Assembly: GCA_020848545.1 (NCBI GenBank)
Contig: JADLHZ010000067.1
Span: 29,474 to 93,473 of the forward strand
Direction: 5' to 3'
Origin: Deltaproteobacteria bacterium
Lineage (GTDB): Bacteria; Myxococcota; JADLHZ01
Length of the DNA: 64,000 nucleotides
Each line of letters opens with the position of its first letter. The first letter of the stretch is position 1. Shown in pieces: positions 8,374 to 16,674 of this stretch. Under the pieces are notes generated by a model, which worked only from the letters and a program-made list of their open reading frames with translations, was not told the origin of the DNA and ran no database searches. The translations under genes were made by a program, and so were the position numbers.

Positions 8374-9341
8374 GGGTGTCGATCCGCACGACCGCTGGAC
8401 GCGACATTGGCTATGGCCACTTGCGCCGATGCCGTACGCTCGCCGATGCGCTCGAGAAGCACGCGCATGCGGAGGTCACCTTCCTCGTGGCGGGCCGCGC
8501 GCCGGTCGGCTTCGTCGGCGACGTGCAGAGCGTGAGCGCCGAGGGCCTGCATGACCTCACGCGCCGCGAAGCGGACCTGATGGTCATCGACGACTACGCG
8601 ATCGCAGAAGACGAGATCGCGATCTTGCGCGCACGCGTCAGCGCCACGATTGCCGTGATCGACGATCTCGCTCAGCGCAGGCTCGCTGCCGCCGACGTCG
8701 TCATCAACCCGAGCGCCGGCATCGCCGAGCAGGCCTACGGAGCGAGGACGCGGCTCGTCGGGCCCGCCTATGCCTTGCTCCGCGCGCCATTCATCGATCT
8801 GCCGGCGCGCCGGGTGAACGCCGGCGTCGCGCGCGTGCTCGTGACGCTCGGCGGCGCCGATCCGCGCGACGAGACGGCCGGTGTCCTCGGCGTCGTGCTC
8901 GACGCGATCCCCGATGCCGCGATCGACGTGCTGCTCGGGCCGTTGTTTGGCGCGGCGAACGTCACGGCGATCGAGGAGATCGCGCACCTGCACCCGCGCG
9001 TGAGCTTGCACCGCACCGCTGACGTGGCCGACTTGATGCTCGCGGCAGACCTCGCGGTCGCGGCCGGCGGGCAGACCGTCTTCGAGCTGGCCGCCACAGG
9101 CTTGCCGGCGTTGGCGCTCGCCGTCGCCGAGAATCAGCGGAACAACATCGCGTCGCTGTCGGCGCTCGGGACGCTCAGCGAGACGACGAGAGCCTCCCTC
9201 GCCGCCGACGTGGGCGCGCTGGCGAGCGACGAAGCGCGCCGGCGCTCGATGGCCGCGGCAGGACAGCGCTTGGTCGACGGCCACGGCGCCGAGCGGGTGG
9301 CGGAGCGGCTGGTCAGGGCGCGACGAGATCGATCGACGTAA
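8370..9341 (+). CDS. pseG: UDP-2,4-diacetamido-2,4,6-trideoxy-L-altropyranose hydrolase, PseG
   Basis: PseG removes UDP from the diacetamido sugar before condensation to pseudaminic acid. The 323-aa protein starts at GTG (8370) inside the preceding stop codon (GTGA). Family marks are the N-terminal GRDIGYGHLRRCRTLADAL with the catalytic His, the VIDDYAI and VIDDLAQR loop, LLRAPFI, VTLGGADP, and the C-terminal UDP-binding AAGGQTVFELAATGLPAL with AENQRNN. All are in the expected order for this GT-B fold enzyme. PseH (N-acetyltransferase) and PseI (synthase) are not encoded in this window, so the pathway must be completed elsewhere. The 3' end overlaps a convergent gene by 29 bases. Confidence 0.92.
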   Translation: MRVSIRTTAGRDIGYGHLRRCRTLADALEKHAHAEVTFLVAGRAPVGFVGDVQSVSAEGLHDLTRREADLMVIDDYAIAEDEIAILRARVSATIAVIDDLAQRRLAAADVVINPSAGIAEQAYGARTRLVGPAYALLRAPFIDLPARRVNAGVARVLVTLGGADPRDETAGVLGVVLDAIPDAAIDVLLGPLFGAANVTAIEEIAHLHPRVSLHRTADVADLMLAADLAVAAGGQTVFELAATGLPALALAVAENQRNNIASLSALGTLSETTRASLAADVGALASDEARRRSMAAAGQRLVDGHGAERVAERLVRARRDRST

Positions 9342-9699
9342 ACTCCGTGGTTGCCACGGCTTCCGGCAGCTTGCGGACGCGTACCTTGATCGCGTTGCCG
9401 CCGTCGACTTGCAGCGTCGTCGGATGATCGAGCTTGGTCACCATCGAGACGTGCACTGGCTTGTCGCTCGCGGCGCCGTGCAGATCGGCGTCGAGGCGCA
9501 CGCGATCGCCGGCGAGCGCCGTCGCCCGCAGCGAGAACGCCGTGCGCAGGTGCCGCTTGCCGATGCGCTCGACGCGCTTGTACGTTTGCCCGTCTTCGAG
9601 GGTGAGCTGCTGCGCCGCGTTCGCGGACGACTCCCATTGAATCGCATAGGTGTCGCCGGCGGCCGCGCAGAGGGTGGACAAGAGAATCGTGGTGAGCAT
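9313..9699 (-). CDS. Secreted protein of unknown function, 128 aa
   Basis: The product begins MLTTILLSTLCAAAGDTY, a short signal peptide with a likely AAA-G cleavage site. The mature protein is beta-rich and hydrophilic, with no cysteines after the signal and no recognised domain. I chose the ATG at 9699 because it starts the signal peptide; the reading frame stays open far upstream but that part overlaps coding sequence of the divergent methyltransferase gene. It is antiparallel to pseG, sharing 29 bases with its 3' end. Function unknown. Confidence 0.65.
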   Translation of the reverse strand: MLTTILLSTLCAAAGDTYAIQWESSANAAQQLTLEDGQTYKRVERIGKRHLRTAFSLRATALAGDRVRLDADLHGAASDKPVHVSMVTKLDHPTTLQVDGGNAIKVRVRKLPEAVATTEFTSIDLVAP

Positions 9700-9777
9700 G
9701 CTGACGCCTCCGACTCCGCCCTGTAGCAGCGAACAGCGAACCTGGCGAAATTTTGGCCGCAGGTTTAGGAGTGGCCC

Positions 9778-10425
9778 GTGGCTGACGACAAGTCTCGCAG
9801 CGGCGTCGAGTTCTACGCCGACAAGAAGATCCTCGACTACCTGGCGACGCTGCACGCGCCGCACGACCAAGGTCTGGCCGCGGCGTTCGACGCGCCGGGC
9901 GTGCCGCGCATCATGGTCGGGCCGTCCGAGGGCAAGCTGCTCACGCTGCTCGTGCGCCTCGCGAACGCGAAGATCGTCGTCGAAGTCGGCACGCTCGCCG
10001 GTTACTCCGCGATCCGGATGGCCGCCGGTTTGAGACCCGGCGGCCGCGTCTATTCGATCGAGTATGAACAAAAGCACGCCGACCTTGCGCGTGCAGCGAT
10101 CGAGCGCGCCGGCATGAGCGATCGCATCGAGGTGATCGTGGGCGCCGCGCTCGAAGTCTTGCCGAAGCTCGATGCGCTCGGGCCGGTCGACGTCGTCTTC
10201 ATCGATGCGGACAAAGGCAACTACGATCGCTACGGCGAGTGGGCGGAGCGGGCGCTGCGGCCCGGCGGGCTTCTGCTCGGCGACAACGCGTTCTACTTCG
10301 GGCGCTTGCTCGAAGACTCGGCGGAGGCGAAGGCCATGCGCCGCTTCCATGAGCGCGCCACGCTCGCGTTCGACACCGTGTGCGTGCCGACGCCCGACGG
10401 TCTGCTCGTCGGCATCAAGCGGTGA
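9778..10425 (+). CDS. SAM-dependent O-methyltransferase (caffeoyl-CoA OMT family)
   Basis: The 215-aa protein belongs to the small, cation-dependent class I O-methyltransferases. The SAM-binding motif EVGTLAGYSAIRMAAGL is near residue 65, VYSIEYEQKHADLAR supplies the acidic residue that holds the ribose, and VVFIDADKGNYDRYGEWA carries the metal-binding Asp and Lys. RPGGLLLGDNAFYFGRL follows, with the second metal ligand. The start is a GTG at 9778. Its stop codon overlaps the next start (GTGA), so it is co-translated with the secreted carboxypeptidase. The substrate is unknown; family members methylate catechols, hydroxy-acids and similar compounds. Confidence 0.88.
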   Translation: MADDKSRSGVEFYADKKILDYLATLHAPHDQGLAAAFDAPGVPRIMVGPSEGKLLTLLVRLANAKIVVEVGTLAGYSAIRMAAGLRPGGRVYSIEYEQKHADLARAAIERAGMSDRIEVIVGAALEVLPKLDALGPVDVVFIDADKGNYDRYGEWAERALRPGGLLLGDNAFYFGRLLEDSAEAKAMRRFHERATLAFDTVCVPTPDGLLVGIKR

Positions 10426-12287
10426 TCGCGGCGCTGCTCCTCGTCGCGGCGTTTCACGACGTGCGCGTGGACGCGGCAACGAATGCTGCGGCACGGGCGC
10501 TGGCCCGCGAACGGATGAGCGTCTATCGCGTCGACGGCGCGAGCGCGTACGCGGTGGCGCCAGACGAGACGATCGCGGATCTGCGCGCCCGCGGCTTCGG
10601 GGTCGTCGTGCTCGCGGACGCCGGCAGCCCGACACGCGCGGCGACGTACCGTTCGGCGAGCGAAGTGAACGCTTCGTTGACCGCGTTGGCGGCGCAAAAC
10701 CAGGACGCGCGGCTAGAACGGTGGGGCACGAGCCGCGCCGGCGTGCCGATCCTCGCGCTGCGCATCGGTGATCCAGCGCGGCCGGGCGTGCGGGTTCTTG
10801 GCGGGCATCATGGCGACGAAGCGCCGAGCGTGGAGGTGCCGCTGCGGTGGATCGAGGGACTGCTCGCCGCGCGCGCGACCGACGCCGCGATCGCCGCGAA
10901 GCTCGCCCGCGTTTCCTTGGTCGTCGCGCCGATGGTGAACCCCGACGGCTACACGAACCGCACGCGCTACAACGCCGCGAACGTCGACTTGAACCGAAAC
11001 TACGGCTTTCAACACGAGGCCGGCGAGTTCGCCGCTGGGACGGCGCCCTACTCCGAGCCCGAGGTCCGCGCCGTCGTGCTCGACAACGAGTGGCACCGCT
11101 ACGCAAGCTCGCTCACGTATCATACGGGCGCGGTGAACATCGGCTATCCGTTCAACTTCACGACGCAGCCGCTCGCCACTGACACGCGCTACTACGGCTA
11201 TGGCACGGCGTACGCGACCTTCATCGCGAGCCCGCAGTTCTACGTGACGCGCGGCGCGGCGTGGTTCATCAGCTACGGCGACTTGAACGACTACAGCCTC
11301 GGCTACTTCGGCGGCGCCGACTTCACGGTCGAGATGTCGAGCACGAAGACGCCGCCCGAGACAGCGCTCGATGCGCTCGTCTTGGAGCACGGCGCCGCGG
11401 CGACGGCGTGGCTCGACCGCGTGATCGACACGGCGCGCGTCGAGGTGAGGGACGCCGTCAGCGACGAGCCGCTGCCGGCGACGGTGACATCGTCGGAGGT
11501 CTTCGCGCGCTGCGATCCCGTGCGTGGCCGGTGTGAGGTGCAAGCGAGCGCCGGCGCCACGCTCTCGGTCGCGCTCGCTGGCTACGTGACCCAAGAGATC
11601 GCCGCAGATCTCTCGGCGATCGTTCGCGTGGGTTTGGAGCGTGAGTCTTCGCTCGAGCGGGTGCGCGTGGCCGACGGGTACGTGACGGCCGCGAACGCGG
11701 CGTTGACCATCGGCCTCGTGGCGCCGGCGTCGCTCGCGAACGTGCGCGCGTTTCGCCCGGGCGCCGAGGACATCGTCTTTTCGTGCAACTTCGCGGCGGC
11801 CACTTGCACAGCAGCCGCCGCACCACGGCGGCCTGGGCACTATGCGCTCGTCGCCACCTTCGGCGACGGGCGGGAGACGACGACGCCGAACGCGCTCTAC
11901 CTCGCCGATCCGCTCGCTCCGGCCGAGCCGCCGGTGACGCCGGTGTTGAACGGCGACGACCTGACTATCTGGCGACAGCCGGGCGGAGACATGATCACAA
12001 ACGCAGCGGTCATCGAGCACGCCGGCTTCGCGCTGCCGATCGTCGACGGCATGGTGCTGCCGACGACGGGGCGCAGCGTAGACGTCGTCTATACGATCGA
12101 CGGCGTGCTGCACCGCTTCGCGCTCTTCCAAGCACCCGATGAACCCGCGCGCATCGGCGAGGTGACGACGGGCCGCACGCGCGCTTGCGGAGGCTGCGAC
12201 GGGGCCGGCGCCGCGTGGCCGCTCGCCTGGCTCGTGCTCCTCGTGCACCGGCGCCGCCGATCCGGTACACACCGAAGGAACGGATGA
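10422..12287 (+). CDS. Secreted M14-family zinc carboxypeptidase with MYXO-CTERM-type anchor
   Basis: This 621-aa protein begins with GTG at 10422 and an N-terminal signal (IAALLLVAAFHDVRVDAA). The catalytic M14 features are the zinc ligands in GGHHGDEAPSVEV, NPDGYTNRTRY, NVDLNRNYGF with the substrate-binding Arg, the third zinc ligand in LTYHTGAVN, and the catalytic Glu in ADFTVEMSS. After residue 330 come about 250 residues of beta-rich domains. The C-terminus has a short Cys/Gly motif (ACGGCDGAGAAW), a hydrophobic helix (PLAWLVLLV) and an Arg cluster, matching the three-part MYXO-CTERM signal that anchors proteins at the cell surface in Myxococcota. The overlap of both its start (GTGA) and stop (ATGA) with neighbours puts it inside a three-gene operon. 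Confidence 0.88.
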   Translation: MIAALLLVAAFHDVRVDAATNAAARALARERMSVYRVDGASAYAVAPDETIADLRARGFGVVVLADAGSPTRAATYRSASEVNASLTALAAQNQDARLERWGTSRAGVPILALRIGDPARPGVRVLGGHHGDEAPSVEVPLRWIEGLLAARATDAAIAAKLARVSLVVAPMVNPDGYTNRTRYNAANVDLNRNYGFQHEAGEFAAGTAPYSEPEVRAVVLDNEWHRYASSLTYHTGAVNIGYPFNFTTQPLATDTRYYGYGTAYATFIASPQFYVTRGAAWFISYGDLNDYSLGYFGGADFTVEMSSTKTPPETALDALVLEHGAAATAWLDRVIDTARVEVRDAVSDEPLPATVTSSEVFARCDPVRGRCEVQASAGATLSVALAGYVTQEIAADLSAIVRVGLERESSLERVRVADGYVTAANAALTIGLVAPASLANVRAFRPGAEDIVFSCNFAAATCTAAAAPRRPGHYALVATFGDGRETTTPNALYLADPLAPAEPPVTPVLNGDDLTIWRQPGGDMITNAAVIEHAGFALPIVDGMVLPTTGRSVDVVYTIDGVLHRFALFQAPDEPARIGEVTTGRTRACGGCDGAGAAWPLAWLVLLVHRRRRSGTHRRNG

Positions 12288-12754
12288 GCAACGACGACGA
12301 CAAGCCGCCGGAGCACTTAAAGCAGATCGTGCGCATGAACCCGGCGATGAAGCCGGAAGGGTTCACCACGAACCAAGCGGCCGAGAAGCTGATGGACGCC
12401 ATGAAGGAAGCGAAGGCGTTCGCGGCGGCGAAGAAGGGGCAAGGCGCGGACTCGAAGACCGACGCCAAGCCCGCGCCCGGTGCCGCACCCTCCGACCTGC
12501 CGCAGGCGATCGCCTCTTTGGAGCAACGCTTCAGCGAGGAAAACAAGGCCCTGCGCGAGCAAGTGAGCGAGCTCGAAGCGCAAGACGCTGGCCTCGCCGG
12601 CAAGGTGCTCGAGCGCATCCTGCTGACAATCCTGGCCCACGACCCGGAGCTCAAGTCGCCCAAGACAATAGAGGCGCTCAAGATGAAGCAGGACTTCCTC
12701 ATCGAGATCGGCTTCTCGCCCGAAGCGTTGGCCGCCCGCCGAAAGCAGAAGTAA
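12284..12754 (+). CDS. Small coiled-coil protein, paralogue of the product of 18905-19381
   Basis: A 156-aa soluble protein with no signal peptide. The N-terminal third is charged and Ala/Pro-rich, apparently disordered; a predicted coiled coil follows (LEQRFSEENKALREQVSEL). The C-terminal 50 residues carry ILLTILAHDPELKSPKTIEA and a FLIEIGFSPEAL-like ending. These two segments are closely repeated in the protein of 18905-19381 (ITAILTHDPNMAAPKTLTAL and FLDLIGFSARKV), so the two are paralogues. The family is not one I can name. Its start overlaps the carboxypeptidase stop (ATGA), and the 942-aa protein gene follows after 78 bp. It may act as a partner or chaperone of that protein, which is inference only. 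Confidence 0.78.
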   Translation: MSNDDDKPPEHLKQIVRMNPAMKPEGFTTNQAAEKLMDAMKEAKAFAAAKKGQGADSKTDAKPAPGAAPSDLPQAIASLEQRFSEENKALREQVSELEAQDAGLAGKVLERILLTILAHDPELKSPKTIEALKMKQDFLIEIGFSPEALAARRKQK

Positions 12755-12770
12755 GCAACCAAAGTTTATA

Positions 12771-12826
12771 CCTTCGGGTAAAATAGTTTCACCGGCCGGT
12801 AAAACCGTCCGATACTCATTGAGGAG
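12771..12826 (+). promoter_or_regulatory. Leader of the 942-aa protein: direct repeat, palindrome and strong RBS
   Basis: Three elements lie upstream of 12833. GGTAAAA is repeated at 12777-12783 and 12798-12804, 21 bp apart (two helical turns). The second copy overlaps a perfect 10-bp palindrome ACCGGCCGGT at 12791-12800. GAGGAG at 12821-12826 is a good Shine-Dalgarno sequence at a spacing of 6. The AT-rich stretch here contrasts with its GC-rich surroundings, which suggests an independently controlled promoter. Confidence 0.5.
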
Positions 12827-12832
12827 ACGCAC

Positions 12833-15661
12833 ATGGCCGGCACGACCTTCGATCCCACCCGGGGCGGCGCGACGCAGGTGCCCACCCAAAGCGACGAGGC
12901 TGCGGCGAACAACCAGCTCGGCGAGGCGCGAGCGAAGGACACGAAGGACGTCGGGCGTGCCGCCGAGGCCAAGCCCAAGGACGCGACCAAAGGGGCGAAG
13001 GCGGGCTTCGGCTCGCTCGACGGCGTCGACAAGAGCGCCGCGCCAAACCCGCTCGCCAGCGAGGCCGCGCAGCTCGTCATCGGGCTCGCGAGCGGCGCCG
13101 CCGCCCTGCACGCGAGCGATCCCGTCGCGACGGCCGCGATGATCCGCGAGCAGTTCGCCCCGCTCGTCGAGCGCCTGGTCGCGCCGGAAGGAAAGCCCGG
13201 CGCCGCGTTTCAGCTCGACACCTTCGCGCCGCCGCCGGCGATCGCGCCCGTGCTGCTCGAGAACGCGGCCATCGCGCGCGTCGCGGCGCCGCTCCTCGGG
13301 CTGGACATGGAGAGCCACGCGTTTCGCGACACCACTCCGGCTTCGCCGCGTGAAGCACGGGTGAAGCTCGTCGCCCAGTGCCAGAAGCTCACCGCGAAGA
13401 TGGTCGAGAAGCACGAGCTCCTCGCGCTGGCGCAGACGCAGGCGTTCGCGCAGCTGTCGCCGCAAGCCCGTCCCCTCGTCGAGCAGGCGGCAGCGAAGGT
13501 GGCCGAAGCGAGCGCGTTGATGCGCGCGGGCTCGCCGGCGGCCATTTGGGCGAAGCCGATCGCCTTCACCGGCAAGAACACAGAGCTCAAGAAGAAGCTC
13601 GACGCGTTGATGGGCGCGTGCGCCGGCGCGCTGCCAGCGAAGAAGGACGAGCGCATTCCGGAGCTGCCGGATCTCGCGACCGTGAAGCTCGAGGAAGCCG
13701 CGCAGCTGATGCACCAAGCCGTGCAAGCGGTCGGCGGCAAGGCCGGAAGCCGTCAAGGCGCAGAGGCGCCAATCACGATCCTCGGCGGCGCTCCGAGCAC
13801 GAGCAGCAGCTTCGCCGGGCTCGACTTCTCCGGCGGCGACGTCGAGGCGCTCGCGATCTTGGTGATGATGAAGGGCGCCAAGCTCGAAGGCGACATGACG
13901 ATGGACCTTCTGCGCAACATGTCGAAGGTGAACAAGCAGAAAGAGGCGCTGCGCAACATGCAGCGGCGCGCGCAAGAAGAGCAGGCGCGGATCACCCGCG
14001 ACATGCAGAACGAGTACAGCGCGCTGCAAGCGACCGGCGAGCTGCACAAGACGATCACCTTCGATCAGTACAAGCAGTGGCGCGCGTGCGCGTACGCTCC
14101 GTTGGAAGAGACGCTGAACGAGGCGGGCGACACGAGCTACGCGCTGCCGGCGCCGCAGTTACAGATGCCTCGGCCCGAGATCCCGGCGTGGATGAAGACA
14201 GGCAACGTCGGCGTGACGGCGGAGCAAACGCCCGAGGGAATCGCGAAGGCGTTCGGTATCCCGAACGACGGCATGAAGGCGCTGCGCAAGATCTTCAAGG
14301 AGCTGAAGCTGCCGGACGAGGTCACCTTCGAGGATTGGCTGCAAGACGACGTCGAGCTCGTGATGCCGGTGGAAGATCTCGACGAGGTGCTCGAGAACAA
14401 CGCCGCCGTGCGCGCGTTCTTGGCCAAAGACGGCATCGAGGTGCTCGGCGTCAGCGCCCCGAAGCCGGGCGACCAAGTGCAGACGCAGCTCTTGGAAGAT
14501 CTGAAGAACGCGATGCGCGAGTACGAGAAGGGGAAGATTCTAGGCAAATACTTCCCGGGCACCGTGACCGACGCCGCGCTCGACGAGAAGCAGAAGGCGA
14601 TCGAGAAGCTGATCAGCGAAGCCAAGCCGCCGCTGAACAAGGACACCGCCGACGCCTTCCAGCTCTTTCGCGACGCGCTGTACAAGTCGGACGACAAGGG
14701 TCCCGTCGGCGAGATGGCCGCGTACGAGCAGCACGTGCGCGAGACGATCGCAGGCTTGAACCCGCTCGGCGACGAATGGGATCGCAAGAGCGCCGACGCG
14801 CAGCGCACCTCGGGCGACGACGACTGGCAGTCGAGCATGTACGTGGCGAAAAAACACGATCGCGGCTCGGCGGGCTCTCGCCAGGACGGCGAAGGCGAAG
14901 AGATCATGAAGACGACGTACAAGGTCGTCGTCGACAACAACGGCAACCCTAAGCTCGTGATGGAGCAAGAAGTCGCGCAATGGTTCTCCAAAGACTGGGA
15001 GGCCGATGCCCACGACGTGACGAACTTCACCGTGACGACGAGCTGCACGAACCCCGCCGTCAGTGAGCTCATGGCGGATCTCGGCAAGTTCACGAGCAAG
15101 CAAGGCGGCGCGGTCAAGGAGCTCAACAAGGACGCGACGAAGGCGGAAGCGCCGTACGAGAAGGGCGAGCACCTCGGGAAGAAGTACACGGCCGCGCCGG
15201 ATCCGAGCGGCAAGGATCCGCAAAAACTCTATGACGAGCAGGTCGGCAAGCTGAACACGGGCCTCACCGGCGCGAAGGACGCCTGGGGCAAGCTCGGCGA
15301 TCCGAACGACGAGTCGAGCGAGTTCAGAAAGTGGGTGCGCGAGCAGGGCCTCGACCAAGAGTTCAACAAAGCCGAGGCCGAGAAGGCGAAGGCCGCCGCG
15401 CTTGCGCCGAAGCCGAAGACCCCTCCGATCGTCGACCCGGAGACGGGTGTCGAGCTGCGCCAGAGCGGCAACCTCGACATGGTCACGGCCACGCTTCAGG
15501 GCGTCAAAGACAAGCTCGACAGCTTGAACGGCTTCACCGAGGTCGAGTCGTTGCGCCTGCAATCGCAGATGGAGCGGCGCTCGAAGCTGCTCGAGACGCT
15601 GAGCAACATGTTGAAGAGCCTGGCGTCGACCAAAGAAGCGATCATCGCGAATACGAAGTAG
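12833..15661 (+). CDS. 942-aa helical protein with type III secretion translocator-like segments
   Basis: No signal peptide; the first 60 residues are Ala/Lys-rich and disordered. Near residues 330-385 runs GGDVEALAILVMMKGAKLEG, then DLLRNMSKVNKQKEALRNMQ, a hydrophobic helix followed by a charged amphipathic helix. This pattern (ALhxLVMMxxxKxxxxDLxxxMxxVKxxNKxKxALR) is one I associate with hydrophilic translocator or filament proteins of type III secretion systems. The extreme C-terminus, RRSKLLETLSNMLKSLASTK then EAIIANTK, resembles the C-terminal helix of needle and translocator subunits. Between them lie low-complexity and coiled-coil stretches and no recognisable enzyme motif. The start is fixed by GAGGAG six bases upstream. 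No secretion apparatus gene is in the window. A giant structural or adhesin protein remains an alternative. Confidence 0.6.
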   Translation: MAGTTFDPTRGGATQVPTQSDEAAANNQLGEARAKDTKDVGRAAEAKPKDATKGAKAGFGSLDGVDKSAAPNPLASEAAQLVIGLASGAAALHASDPVATAAMIREQFAPLVERLVAPEGKPGAAFQLDTFAPPPAIAPVLLENAAIARVAAPLLGLDMESHAFRDTTPASPREARVKLVAQCQKLTAKMVEKHELLALAQTQAFAQLSPQARPLVEQAAAKVAEASALMRAGSPAAIWAKPIAFTGKNTELKKKLDALMGACAGALPAKKDERIPELPDLATVKLEEAAQLMHQAVQAVGGKAGSRQGAEAPITILGGAPSTSSSFAGLDFSGGDVEALAILVMMKGAKLEGDMTMDLLRNMSKVNKQKEALRNMQRRAQEEQARITRDMQNEYSALQATGELHKTITFDQYKQWRACAYAPLEETLNEAGDTSYALPAPQLQMPRPEIPAWMKTGNVGVTAEQTPEGIAKAFGIPNDGMKALRKIFKELKLPDEVTFEDWLQDDVELVMPVEDLDEVLENNAAVRAFLAKDGIEVLGVSAPKPGDQVQTQLLEDLKNAMREYEKGKILGKYFPGTVTDAALDEKQKAIEKLISEAKPPLNKDTADAFQLFRDALYKSDDKGPVGEMAAYEQHVRETIAGLNPLGDEWDRKSADAQRTSGDDDWQSSMYVAKKHDRGSAGSRQDGEGEEIMKTTYKVVVDNNGNPKLVMEQEVAQWFSKDWEADAHDVTNFTVTTSCTNPAVSELMADLGKFTSKQGGAVKELNKDATKAEAPYEKGEHLGKKYTAAPDPSGKDPQKLYDEQVGKLNTGLTGAKDAWGKLGDPNDESSEFRKWVREQGLDQEFNKAEAEKAKAAALAPKPKTPPIVDPETGVELRQSGNLDMVTATLQGVKDKLDSLNGFTEVESLRLQSQMERRSKLLETLSNMLKSLASTKEAIIANTK

Positions 15662-15667
15662 CCGACG

Positions 15668-16636
15668 TCAGGCGCTGCGCGCTGCCCGCGGAAAAAACGC
15701 GAGGTACGCCTTCGCCGCCACCGCGCCGCGGGGCTCGAATACGATTTTCACATGGTTGATCCCACGCCGCACTTCGTCGCTCCGCCCGTGCCAGGCGAGG
15801 ATGGCCGCGCGCTCGTCGTCGCGACAGAGGCCGCGCGCCACGAGGCGATCGAAGAGCGCGATGAACGCCGCCGCCTCCATCTTTCCTTCTTGGCCGTAGA
15901 GCTCGACGCCGACGCGATCGCCGACGCTGCCGTCGACGTCGAGCGAGAGCAGGACCGTGGTGCCAGCGTGCGGCAGGAGCTCCGAGAGCACCTCGGCGAG
16001 CGCCGCCGGCGACCCGCTCCACCCGAGCCGCGCGAGCGCCGCAGGGATCTCCGGGCCAGGGAGCTGCGCGCAAAGACGAAACGCCGTCGTCTCACGCGCG
16101 AGCATGAAGCCCACCTGCGGCACGATCGCGCCCGGCGGCAACGCATCCAAGATCCGCGGCAACGCATTGGTTCGCGCACGCGCAGAGAGGATCGAGCGCG
16201 TGCTCTCGACGAGGTGGCCGAACGCCGCGCGGGCGCCGGCGCCGATCCCGTGCGCGACAGGCCGAATGAACACGCTCGGCGCGGCCGCCGGCGCGGCGCT
16301 CGTGTCGAGCTCGAGCCAAATGTTTCGGATCGCGCCTTGAAGCGGTGCGCGCTGCCAAGCATCGAAGAGCGCGAGAACGGGCGCCCACGCAGGCGCGCCG
16401 CCTACGCTCGGCGAGAGGATCGCATGGGAGCGCTCGGCGTCGTTCACCGAGAACAGAAAGTCGACGCCTTCGCCGCCGAAGCGATACTCGAAGCCGTAGC
16501 TCTTGCTGAGCTCGCGCGGGAGCTGCTCGGCGACGCCCACGACCTTCGCGAAGCTTCTGTCGGTGACGAGCGCTCCGAGCGCCGGCCGTACCGCCTCGAT
16601 CAGGGCGCGCATCGATGGCTTCGTCGTCTTTGGCAA
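15668..16636 (-). CDS. Conserved-type protein of unknown function, 322 aa
   Basis: The product is soluble, without signal peptide or membrane helices, starting MPKTTKPSMRALIEAVRPAL. It alternates hydrophobic strands and helices, and ends with GINHVKIVFEPRGAVAAKAY and LAFFPR. A C-terminal [NS]HhKhhhxPxxxxxAKaYh pattern of this kind recurs in proteins of unknown function from cyanobacteria and myxobacteria, but I cannot give the family a name. The gene sits between the 942-aa protein gene (convergent, 6 bp apart) and the FAD oxidase gene (divergent, 38 bp apart), so its promoter is probably shared with the latter. Confidence 0.7.
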   Translation of the reverse strand: MPKTTKPSMRALIEAVRPALGALVTDRSFAKVVGVAEQLPRELSKSYGFEYRFGGEGVDFLFSVNDAERSHAILSPSVGGAPAWAPVLALFDAWQRAPLQGAIRNIWLELDTSAAPAAAPSVFIRPVAHGIGAGARAAFGHLVESTRSILSARARTNALPRILDALPPGAIVPQVGFMLARETTAFRLCAQLPGPEIPAALARLGWSGSPAALAEVLSELLPHAGTTVLLSLDVDGSVGDRVGVELYGQEGKMEAAAFIALFDRLVARGLCRDDERAAILAWHGRSDEVRRGINHVKIVFEPRGAVAAKAYLAFFPRAARSA

Positions 16637-16674
16637 CCTGCGAAGAATAGTCGATCGGCGGGAGCAGGAGAAGT

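Noticed and set aside
12771..12784. TACC-TTCG-GGTA hairpin after the coiled-coil gene as terminator
   Set aside because: Stem of only four pairs without a T-tract; the region is better read as the promoter of the 942-aa gene.
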